Shown here: piece by piece, positions 41,762 to 48,967 of the stretch
Layout: every line of letters starts with the position of its first letter
Numbering within the stretch: position 1 is the stretch's first letter
Origin: Flavivirga amylovorans
Lineage (GTDB): Bacteria > Bacteroidota > Bacteroidia > Flavobacteriales > Flavobacteriaceae
Reading direction: 5' to 3'
DNA length: 64,000 nucleotides
Assembly (NCBI RefSeq): GCF_030540875.1
Contig: NZ_JAUOEM010000002.1
Span: 526,926 to 590,925, forward strand
The notes under the pieces: generated by a model
Told to the model about the DNA's origin: nothing
The model's input: the letters and a program-made list of their open reading frames with translations, nothing else
The model's database searches: none
Made by a program: the position numbers and the translations under genes

Positions 41762-44700
41762 ATGAAATACAATTTCAACGAGATAGAAGCCAAATGGCAA
41801 AAGTATTGGGCAGAAAACCAAACGTTTAAAGCTGTTAATAATAGTGAAAAACCAAAATATTATGTTTTGGATATGTTCCCTTATCCAAGTGGTGCAGGTT
41901 TACATGTTGGACACCCATTAGGATATATCGCTTCAGATATCTATGCGCGTTATAAACGTCATAAAGGTTTTAATGTATTACACCCTCAAGGCTATGATAG
42001 TTTTGGACTACCAGCAGAACAATATGCTATTCAAACTGGTCAGCATCCAGCAATAACGACTGCTGAAAACATAAAAACATACCGCCGACAGTTAGATCAA
42101 ATAGGGTTTTCATTCGATTGGTCTCGTGAGGTTAGAACGTCAGATCCAAGCTATTACAAATGGACACAATGGATTTTCATTCAATTGTTTGAATCCTGGT
42201 TTAATAATGCAACGAATAAAGCAGAAGACATTTCAAGTTTAGTAACCATTTTTGAAACTGATGGGAATACGAGTGTCAATGCCGTTTGTGATGATGATGT
42301 TGAAATGTTTTCTGCTAATGAATGGAATGGGTTTTCATCTGAAAAACAACAAAAAGTATTATTACAATACCGATTAACATATTTAGCTGAAACGGAAGTA
42401 AACTGGTGTCCTGCATTAGGAACTGTTTTAGCAAATGATGAAATTGTAAATGGTGTTTCCGAACGTGGAGGACACCCTGTTATTCGTAAAAAAATGACCC
42501 AATGGAGTATGCGTATTTCTGCATATGCAGAGCGTTTACTTCAAGGACTAGAGACTATTGATTGGACAGATTCTTTAAAAGAAAGCCAACGTAACTGGAT
42601 TGGAAAGTCGGTTGGGGCGTCTGTAGTATTCCCCATCCTATCCTTCCCCCGAAGGGAAGAGAAAGCAGGCTCTGAAAAACGCCCTGGTTATATGACAGGT
42701 GGAAATAATTCTCATTTATTGCTTGAAAGGGCTAAAGAAATGCGAGCTAATCCTACTCAGGCAGAAGAAGCGTTATGGCAAGAACTTAGAAATAAGAACC
42801 TTGATGCTAAGTTTAGACAGCAGCATTTAATTGGAGATTATATTGTTGATTTTGTTTGTTTAGATAAAAAGCTGATTATTGAAGTTGACGGAAAAATTCA
42901 TGAATCGCAAGTTGATGAAGATGCTAAGAGAACCGAAGTTTTAGAAAATGATTATTTCAAAGTTATTCGATTTACAAACGAAGAAGTTTTGAGCAATATT
43001 GAAAGTGTTCTAAAAATTATTCGAGAAGAATTAAGTCAAAGAGAATCAATCAAGAGTGAGAAAGTTCCCCCTTCGGGGGTTAGGGGGATTGAAGTCTTCA
43101 CAACAAGACCCGACACCATTTTCGGAGTAAGTTTTATGACCCTAGCACCAGAACACGAACTAGTATCACAAATAACCACCTCAGAACAAAAGGAAACTGT
43201 TGATGCATATATACTTGCATCTGCAAAACGTAGTGAGCGTGATAGAATGGCAGACGTTAAAACCATTTCAGGTGCTTTTACAGGAGCTTATGCAGAACAC
43301 CCATTTACAAAAGAACCTATTCCTATTTGGATTGGCGATTACGTATTAGCTGGTTATGGTACAGGAGCAGTGATGTCTGTACCATGTGGCGATCAACGTG
43401 ATTACGATTTTGCAAAGCATTTTAATATTCCAATTCCGAATATTTTTGAAGGTGTAGATATTTCTGAAGAAGCGTTTTCAGATAAAGAAAAAACCATCAT
43501 CGCAAATAGTGATTTCATTAACGGAATGAACTATAAAAAAGCAACCAAACGCATTATTTTTGAGTTGGAACAATTGGGACAAGGTCAAGGAAAAACGAAC
43601 TATAGGTTGCGTGATGCCGTATTTAGTAGACAACGCTACTGGGGCGAACCATTTCCTGTGTATTATGTGAATGGCATGCCACAAATGATTGCTAAAGAGC
43701 ATTTACCAATAAAATTACCAGAAGTTGAAAAGTATTTACCAACCGAAACAGGCGAGCCACCATTAGGAAACGCTAAAAAATGGTATTGGTTACAATATGG
43801 TGATAAAGCAGACATCGTATCCAAAGAAGAGTTTGAGAATTCCTCCCCTTCGGGGAGGTTAGGTGGGGCTTTAGAGTTGAATACCATGCCAGGTTGGGCA
43901 GGAAGTTCGTTTTATTTTAACAGATATATGGATCCTACCAATGATAATGAAATGGCTTCTAAAGAAGCATTGGATTATTGGAAGGATGTCGATTTATATA
44001 TTGGAGGAAGTGAGCATGCTACAGGACATTTATTGTATTCACGTTTTTGGCAAAAATTCTTGTTTGACAAAGGCGTTGTACCTGTTGATGAATATGCAAA
44101 AAAACTTATTAATCAAGGGATGATTTTGGGGACTAGTGCCTTTGTATACCGTATTGAAGGTGAGAATAAATTCATATCGAAAGGATTAATAGGAAAAAAT
44201 AAAGTACAACCAATTCATTCAGATGTATCTTTTGTAAATAGTTCTGATGAATTAGATATTGAAGCATTTAAAAATTGGAGAGAAGAATTTAAAGATGCAG
44301 AATTTATTCTTGAAGATGGGGTTTATAAAGTAGGTCGTGACGTAGAAAAAATGTCCAAATCTAAATACAACGTGGTTAATCCAGACCAAATATGTATTGA
44401 TTATGGAGCAGACAGCCTACGTCTCTATGAAATGTTCTTAGGACCTTTAGAACAATACAAACCATGGAATACAGCTGGTATTACAGGTGTACACAATTTC
44501 CTGAAAAAACTTTGGAAACTTTACCATCAAGGAGAAAATGGAAGCTTCTATGTAACGAGTTCCCCTCCTTCGGAGGGGTTAGGGGAGGCTCTTAAAACAC
44601 TCCATAAAACAATAAAGAAAGTTGAAGAAGATATTGAGAATTTTTCATTCAATACATCAGTGTCTACTTTTATGATAGCAGTTAACGAATTAACATCTCA

Positions 44701-45043
44701 AAAATGTACAAGTAAAGAGATTCTGGAACCTCTATTGATTTTAATGTCTCCTTATGCGCCTCATATTGCAGAAGAATTATGGAACCAATTAGGACACAAC
44801 GAATCTATTTCAACAGCAGATTTTCCAAAATTTGATGGAAGTCATTTGGTAGAAAGCAGTAAAAATTACCCCATTTCATTTAATGGGAAAATGCGATTTA
44901 CACTAGAATTGCCATTAGATATGAGTAAAGAGGATATAGAGAAAACAGTTTTAGAACACGAAAAAACGAAAGAACAATTACAAGGACGTGAACCTAAAAA
45001 GGTAATTGTGGTTCCAGGAAAAATAGTCAATATTGTAGGGTAA
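41762..45043 (+). CDS. leuS: Leucyl-tRNA synthetase with in-frame DUF559 and repeat insertions
   Basis: Charges tRNA-Leu. The core is complete: HIGH-type GLHVGHPLGYIASD (about residues 46-59), the CP1 editing domain with the threonine-rich FTTRPDTIFGVSFM, the LNTMPGWAGSSFYFN block, and KMSKS in VEKMSKSKYN (about 862-871). The ORF has 1093 codons against roughly 930 expected. The excess is a DUF559 nuclease domain at about residues 290-442, inserted between GASVVFPIL and GIEVFTTRPDT, and two short repeat-encoded peptides, SSPSGRLGGA (about 694) and SPPSEGLGEA (about 934). All three preserve the frame. The enzyme is essential, so these must be tolerated, perhaps as surface loops. Confidence 0.95.
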   Translation: MKYNFNEIEAKWQKYWAENQTFKAVNNSEKPKYYVLDMFPYPSGAGLHVGHPLGYIASDIYARYKRHKGFNVLHPQGYDSFGLPAEQYAIQTGQHPAITTAENIKTYRRQLDQIGFSFDWSREVRTSDPSYYKWTQWIFIQLFESWFNNATNKAEDISSLVTIFETDGNTSVNAVCDDDVEMFSANEWNGFSSEKQQKVLLQYRLTYLAETEVNWCPALGTVLANDEIVNGVSERGGHPVIRKKMTQWSMRISAYAERLLQGLETIDWTDSLKESQRNWIGKSVGASVVFPILSFPRREEKAGSEKRPGYMTGGNNSHLLLERAKEMRANPTQAEEALWQELRNKNLDAKFRQQHLIGDYIVDFVCLDKKLIIEVDGKIHESQVDEDAKRTEVLENDYFKVIRFTNEEVLSNIESVLKIIREELSQRESIKSEKVPPSGVRGIEVFTTRPDTIFGVSFMTLAPEHELVSQITTSEQKETVDAYILASAKRSERDRMADVKTISGAFTGAYAEHPFTKEPIPIWIGDYVLAGYGTGAVMSVPCGDQRDYDFAKHFNIPIPNIFEGVDISEEAFSDKEKTIIANSDFINGMNYKKATKRIIFELEQLGQGQGKTNYRLRDAVFSRQRYWGEPFPVYYVNGMPQMIAKEHLPIKLPEVEKYLPTETGEPPLGNAKKWYWLQYGDKADIVSKEEFENSSPSGRLGGALELNTMPGWAGSSFYFNRYMDPTNDNEMASKEALDYWKDVDLYIGGSEHATGHLLYSRFWQKFLFDKGVVPVDEYAKKLINQGMILGTSAFVYRIEGENKFISKGLIGKNKVQPIHSDVSFVNSSDELDIEAFKNWREEFKDAEFILEDGVYKVGRDVEKMSKSKYNVVNPDQICIDYGADSLRLYEMFLGPLEQYKPWNTAGITGVHNFLKKLWKLYHQGENGSFYVTSSPPSEGLGEALKTLHKTIKKVEEDIENFSFNTSVSTFMIAVNELTSQKCTSKEILEPLLILMSPYAPHIAEELWNQLGHNESISTADFPKFDGSHLVESSKNYPISFNGKMRFTLELPLDMSKEDIEKTVLEHEKTKEQLQGREPKKVIVVPGKIVNIVG
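42631..43088 (+). mobile_element. DUF559 nuclease element bounded by inverted family B repeats inside leuS
   Basis: The left arm (42631-42658) contains CCTTCCCCCGAAGGGAA. The right arm (43065-43088) reads TTCCCCCTTCGGGGGTTAGG and onward, the inverse orientation. Between them lies a full DUF559 domain: MRANPTQAEEALWQELRNKN, FRQQHLIGDYIVDFVC, KKLIIEVDGKIHES and VIRFTNEEVLSNIESVL. The D-x(n)-E-x-D pattern of Vsr-like PD-(D/E)XK nucleases is intact. An internal ATG (42692) could allow separate synthesis. Mobility is inferred from repeat flanks and position. Confidence 0.75.
43842..43869 (+). repeat. Family B repeat inside leuS, copy 3
   Basis: CCTCCCCTTCGGGGAGG forms a 7-bp stem with a TTC loop, followed by TTAGGTGGGGC. 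It is translated in frame between KEEFEN and LELNTMPGWAG. Confidence 0.8.
44562..44589 (+). repeat. Family B repeat inside leuS, copy 4
   Basis: CCCCTCCTTCGGAGGGG forms a perfect 7-bp stem with a TTC loop, followed by TTAGGGGAGGC. It is translated in frame between GSFYVT and LKTLHKTIKK. Confidence 0.8.
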
Positions 45044-45082
45044 TGTGATTTTTGGAAACTATAATGATAAGAATGTATTATT

Positions 45083-45484
45083 ATGAATGAAACAGGAATT
45101 ATCTCAAAAATAAGTCATCAAGATTTTGATACAACCTATCAAAAATTGAAAGGTGTTATCGAAAACAATCCAAATTTAAAGATTATAGCAGAGCTAAATC
45201 ATCAAGCAAATGCTTCTTCTGTCGGTTTAGAACTAAACCCAACAAAAATCATCATGTTTGGAAATCCTAATTTAGGAACACCATTGATGCAAAACTCGCA
45301 AACCATGGGTTTAGATTTACCGCAAAAGATATTAGTATATCAAGATAATGAAGGCGTTGTAAAAGTATCATATAATAATCCTCTGTATTTAAGAGATAGG
45401 CACAGTATTACGAATCAAGAAGGGATACTGAATAAGATAGCCGGTGCATTAGATAACATTACAAATGCTGCAATAGCAGGATAG
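45083..45484 (+). CDS. DUF302 protein
   Basis: 133 residues. ISHQDFDTTYQKLKGVIENN, IIAELNHQANASSVGLELNP, MFGNPNLGTPLMQNSQTMGL and LPQKILVYQDNEGVVKVSYN match the DUF302 pattern, a small alpha/beta fold common beside redox or stress genes. No signal peptide. The function is unknown. It follows leuS after 39 bp and may share its transcript. Confidence 0.85.
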   Translation: MNETGIISKISHQDFDTTYQKLKGVIENNPNLKIIAELNHQANASSVGLELNPTKIIMFGNPNLGTPLMQNSQTMGLDLPQKILVYQDNEGVVKVSYNNPLYLRDRHSITNQEGILNKIAGALDNITNAAIAG

Positions 45485-45489
45485 TTGAA

Positions 45490-45556
45490 AAACTCTCCTT
45501 CTTAAAAAAGAGGAGTGGATTCAGTTTCACAAAAAGAAACTGAAGACGAGGTGGTT
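45490..45556. repeat. Two-hairpin repeat element
   Basis: CTCTCCTTCTTAAAAAAGAGGAG forms one hairpin and TTCAGTTTC/GAAACTGAA a second, ending GACGAGGTGG. It resembles family B in its CTCC/GGAG arms and G-rich tail but is intergenic. Confidence 0.55.
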
Positions 45557-45703
45557 CAGTCTACCTGTTTTAGTCATGTCCGAAATGAGACACGGTAGAG
45601 AATCGCATAATGTATTGAGTATATAATTTTTTCTAAAGCTCTTATATTGAGCTTGTCGAAGTGAATGCAGAAATTAGCAACTTTTAAACAGTTATTACAC
45701 TGA

Positions 45704-45964
45704 ATGAATCACATAGAAATAATAGGTTTTATAGCAGCGTTTTTAACAACCGCAGCCTTTTTACCCCAAGTTTATAAAACTTGGAAAACCAAAGATGTAT
45801 CTAGTTTATCGTTGCCTATGCTATTCATTTTTTTCATAGGTATTTTAATGTGGTTAATCTACGGTTTTCTAAAAAATAGCCCTCCAATGATTTTTGCAAA
45901 CAGTATTACCATCGTATCAGTATTTTTATTAGTGTATTTCAAAATTAAATACGGTAAAAAATAA
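45704..45964 (+). CDS. SemiSWEET-type sugar transporter
   Basis: 86 residues, a single three-helix PQ-loop unit: IIGFIAAFLTTAAFLPQVYK with the PQ motif (residues 22-23), then KDVSSLSLPMLFIFFIGILM with the conserved L-S-L-P segment, then MIFANSITIVSVFLLVYFKI with the Asn used for substrate binding. It should dimerise to form a sugar facilitator in the inner membrane. Monocistronic; about 220 bp of repeat-containing DNA precede it. Confidence 0.88.
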   Translation: MNHIEIIGFIAAFLTTAAFLPQVYKTWKTKDVSSLSLPMLFIFFIGILMWLIYGFLKNSPPMIFANSITIVSVFLLVYFKIKYGKK

Positions 45965-46126
45965 ATCAACTTGATAATTTTGAAGCTAAATTTTAGTGTT
46001 GAATTTCCTATTTAATAAAATAGTTTTTTCAGTTTTATTAAATTCATAAAAATCATCTAATCTTAATATTATGGTACCTTAATTTCTGTATTTCATTGTA
46101 ATTTGTAGGAATAAAATAACCTAAAA

Positions 46127-47236
46127 ATGACAACTATGAAAATCGGTATTCCTATTGAAATTAAAAATAATGAAAACAGAGTAGGTATGACGCCTGCAGG
46201 CGTTTTTGAACTCACAAAAAACAATCATACCGTTTATGTGCAAACCAATGCTGGTTTTGGAAGCGGTTTTTTTGATGAAGATTATCAAGAAGCTGGAGCA
46301 ATTGTTTTAAATTCTATTGAAGAAGTATATGCATCCAGCGATATGATCGTGAAAGTAAAAGAACCGATAGAAAAGGAATACACACTAATAAAACCAGATC
46401 AGGTTGTATTTACTTATTTTCATTTTGCCTCGAGTGAAACACTAACAAAGGCTATGATTAAAAGTAACGCAATTTGTATTGCTTATGAAACGGTCGAGGA
46501 TACTGATGGTGCTTTGCCACTATTAATACCTATGTCTGAAGTGGCAGGGAGGATGTCTATTCAACAAGGAGCCAAATATTTAGAGAAGCCTATAAAAGGA
46601 AGAGGCGTATTGTTAGGTGGCGTTCCAGGGGTGCCGCCAGGTAAAGTATTAGTTTTAGGCGCAGGTGTTGTAGGAATTCAAGCGGCTAAAATGGCTGCTG
46701 GGTTAGGCGCTCATGTTACTATTATGGATATTAATATGAAACAATTGCGTTATGTGAATGATGTGATGCCAAATCATGTCGTTACAGAATTTTCGAGTGA
46801 ATATAATATTAGAAAACGCATTAAAGAATCTGATTTGATTGTCGGTGGTGTTTTAATAAAAGGCGCAAAAGCACCAAAGTTAATCACTAAAGATATGCTT
46901 AAAGACATGCGACCAGGCACGGTAGTCGTAGATGTGGCAGTAGACCAAGGCGGATGTTTTGAGACTACCAAAGCAACCACTCATGAAGATCCAACGTATG
47001 TTATTGATGATGTGGTCCATTATTGTGTTGCCAATATGCCTGGAGCTGTGCCCTATACCTCTACGGTAGCACTAACCAATGTAACTTTACCATATGTTCT
47101 TAAACTAGCTAATTTAGGCTGGAAAAAAGCCTGTGATATGAATCCTTTATTAGCAAAAGGGCTTAATATTGTAAAAGGAGAGATTGTTTATAAAGAAATA
47201 ACAGAAGCGTTTAATTGGGAAGTTGAAGTTGCATGA
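46127..47236 (+). CDS. ald: Alanine dehydrogenase
   Basis: Reversible NAD-dependent deamination of L-alanine to pyruvate. 369 residues. KIGIPIEIKNNENRVGMTPA at the N-terminus, VKVKEPIEKEY (catalytic Lys), FTYFHFASS (catalytic His), GVLLGGVPGVPPGKVLVLGA and GVVGIQAAKMAAGLGA (Rossmann loop), and CVANMPGAVPYTSTVALTN are all present. Either ATG at 46127 or 46136 could start; the latter gives the commonest N-terminus. Monocistronic. Confidence 0.95.
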   Translation: MTTMKIGIPIEIKNNENRVGMTPAGVFELTKNNHTVYVQTNAGFGSGFFDEDYQEAGAIVLNSIEEVYASSDMIVKVKEPIEKEYTLIKPDQVVFTYFHFASSETLTKAMIKSNAICIAYETVEDTDGALPLLIPMSEVAGRMSIQQGAKYLEKPIKGRGVLLGGVPGVPPGKVLVLGAGVVGIQAAKMAAGLGAHVTIMDINMKQLRYVNDVMPNHVVTEFSSEYNIRKRIKESDLIVGGVLIKGAKAPKLITKDMLKDMRPGTVVVDVAVDQGGCFETTKATTHEDPTYVIDDVVHYCVANMPGAVPYTSTVALTNVTLPYVLKLANLGWKKACDMNPLLAKGLNIVKGEIVYKEITEAFNWEVEVA

Positions 47237-47269
47237 AACTGACATAATTTCATATTCAAATATTGGCGT

Positions 47270-47277
47270 TATTTTTG
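47270..47277 (+). promoter_or_regulatory. -7 box of the YugP-like gene
   Basis: TATTTTTG, an exact -7 consensus 31 bp before the ATG at 47309. Confidence 0.5.
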
Positions 47278-47308
47278 CTATATTTAATTATAATTAAAAA
47301 AGAAAGCA

Positions 47309-48007
47309 ATGTTAATACAATATTATATATTATTAGGAGCGATAGCCTTAGTAAGTTGGCTAGTAAGCAGCACTTTAAAAAGAAAGTTCAAAGAGTACTC
47401 GAAAGTACAGCTGCGTAATGGTATGAGTGGTGCAGAAATAGCAGAAAAAATGTTAGCAGATCACGGCATTAGAGATGTTGAGGTGATCTCAACACCTGGT
47501 CGTTTAACAGATCATTACAACCCTAGAAATAAAACAGTTAATTTAAGTGAAGCAGTTTATAATCAGCGTAATGCAGCTGCTGCGGCAGTCGCGGCACATG
47601 AATGTGGTCATGCCGTACAGCATGCTCAAGCTTATAGTTGGTTACAAATGCGCTCTGCTTTAGTTCCTGTGGTTAGTGTAACATCTGGAATGTCTCAATG
47701 GGTGGTTATTGGAGGCTTAATGTTAGGAGCTGCTGCTGGTTTAGGTTTTGGGTATTATGTAGCAGTTGCTGGACTAGTGATGATGGGGTTTGCTACCTTA
47801 TTTAGCTTTATAACGTTACCTGTAGAATACGATGCTAGTAATCGCGCTTTAGCTTGGTTAAAAAACAAAAACATAGTATCTCAAGAAGAATATGCAGGAT
47901 CTGAAGATGCACTTAAATGGGCAGCAAGAACTTACTTAGTTGCTGCAATTGGCGCTTTAGCATCTTTAGTGTATTGGGCACTTCAAGTATTTGGAGGACG
48001 AGATTAA
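47309..48007 (+). CDS. YugP-like membrane zinc metallopeptidase
   Basis: 232 residues. An N-terminal anchor helix (YYILLGAIALVSWLVSSTL), then MSGAEIAEKMLADHGIRDVE, the zinc motif AAHECGHAVQHAQAY (HExxH, about residues 95-109), two helices (VVIGGLMLGAAAGLGFGYYV and the next), and the third ligand region LPVEYDASNRALAWL. The family is predicted to be a membrane-bound protease; substrates are unknown. It has its own promoter and a terminator. Confidence 0.88.
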   Translation: MLIQYYILLGAIALVSWLVSSTLKRKFKEYSKVQLRNGMSGAEIAEKMLADHGIRDVEVISTPGRLTDHYNPRNKTVNLSEAVYNQRNAAAAAVAAHECGHAVQHAQAYSWLQMRSALVPVVSVTSGMSQWVVIGGLMLGAAAGLGFGYYVAVAGLVMMGFATLFSFITLPVEYDASNRALAWLKNKNIVSQEEYAGSEDALKWAARTYLVAAIGALASLVYWALQVFGGRD

Positions 48008-48031
48008 ATAATGCATTTTCAAACATATATT

Positions 48032-48076
48032 AAACCGAATTTTTCATAAAAACTGAAGAATTCGGTTTCTTTTTTT
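48032..48076 (+). terminator. Terminator after the YugP-like gene
   Basis: AAACCGAATT (48032-48041) pairs with AATTCGGTTT (48059-48068), 10 bp, followed by CTTTTTTT. Confidence 0.8.
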
Positions 48077-48116
48077 AGTACATTTAAATTTCAAATTAAT
48101 ATAACGAATCGTAATT

Positions 48117-48821
48117 ATGGAAGAAATTCAAAATAATAAGTTATTACTCAGTCAAACTTCAGATTTAGATCGTGTGGCATTTTATAAAAAAACCTATGCT
48201 CATGTCGCTGGAGGCGTTTTAGTATTTATTCTTTTTGAATACTTATTACTTCAAAGCAATACAATTGTTGAGTTTGCATTATCAATGACAGAAGGTTACA
48301 GATGGCTTATTATGCTAGGTGGTTTTATGTTTATTACAAATTATGCTGAGCGTATGGCTTTAAAAACACCAGATAAGAATAAGCAGTATTTAGCCTATGG
48401 ATTATATATATTAGCAGAAGCTTTTATTTTTGTGCCGCTAATCTATATTGCCGCATTTTATATGGAATCTGGTCCAGAAATGTTAAATCAGGCAGCCATT
48501 GTTACATTGGCATTATTTTCAGGATTAACAGCCATTGTTTTTCTTACTAAAAAGGATTTTTCTTTTTTAAAAACAGGACTTACAATCGGATTCTTTATAG
48601 CTATAGGACTTATTATAGCAGGCTCACTATTCGGTTTTAATTTAGGTTTATGGTTCTCTGTCGGTATGTGTTTGTTGGCAGGAGGTTCTATTTTGTACCA
48701 AACTTCTAATCTAATAAATAAATATACTACCGAAGATTATATTCCAGCAGCATTAGGCCTATTTGCCTCTCTAATGTTACTATTTTGGTATATCCTTAGT
48801 ATTTTTATGTCACGAGATTAA
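48117..48821 (+). CDS. Bax inhibitor-1/YccA-family membrane protein
   Basis: 234 residues, seven membrane helices (VAGGVLVFILFEYLLL, YRWLIMLGGFMFITNYAERM, YGLYILAEAFIFVPLIYIA, AIVTLALFSGLTAIVFLTKK, TIGFFIAIGLIIAG, FSVGMCLLAGGSILYQTSNL, LGLFASLMLLFWYILSIFMS). The pattern E-x(2)-F/P-L and the TSNLI segment fit the BI-1 family, which in bacteria may be calcium-leak channels or interact with FtsH. The role here is unproven. Flanked by terminators on both sides, so transcribed alone. Confidence 0.82.
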   Translation: MEEIQNNKLLLSQTSDLDRVAFYKKTYAHVAGGVLVFILFEYLLLQSNTIVEFALSMTEGYRWLIMLGGFMFITNYAERMALKTPDKNKQYLAYGLYILAEAFIFVPLIYIAAFYMESGPEMLNQAAIVTLALFSGLTAIVFLTKKDFSFLKTGLTIGFFIAIGLIIAGSLFGFNLGLWFSVGMCLLAGGSILYQTSNLINKYTTEDYIPAALGLFASLMLLFWYILSIFMSRD

Positions 48822-48841
48822 AAATCATTAAATATAAACTT

Positions 48842-48872
48842 AAAGCTCTGAATCATTTCAGGGCTTTTTTGT
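48842..48872 (+). terminator. Terminator after the Bax-inhibitor-like gene
   Basis: AAAGCTCTGAA (48842-48852) pairs with TTCAGGGCTTT (48857-48867) with one G-U pair and a 4-nt loop, then TTTTG. Confidence 0.85.
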
Positions 48873-48924
48873 TTCTTTACTCGAAAAATAGCCCTCGATG
48901 TGATGTTTCGAGGTTTTCTATGAA

Positions 48925-48952
48925 AGTGTTATTCTCGCGAACGCGGGAACCT
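48925..48952. repeat. Short family A hairpin
   Basis: GTTATTCTCGCGAACGCGGG then AACC, a palindrome related to GTCATTCC...GGAATC, between the terminator and the MutS-like gene. Confidence 0.45.
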
Positions 48953-48967
48953 AAATCAAAATTAAAA

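Noticed and set aside
42646-43095. The possibility that the DUF559 insertion is an intein or a group I/II intron
   Set aside because: No intein splicing blocks (N-terminal Cys/Ser, C-terminal His-Asn) or catalytic intron RNA features are visible, and the reading frame continues through both junctions. A translated insertion fits better.
45485-45703. Searched for a tRNA or small RNA gene between the DUF302 and SemiSWEET genes
   Set aside because: Only two repeat hairpins were found, with no tRNA arms or CCA end.
48869-48967. N-terminal extension of the MutS-like gene
   Set aside because: The 33 extra codons are read from the terminator and a palindromic repeat; the ATG at 48968 begins conserved-looking sequence.
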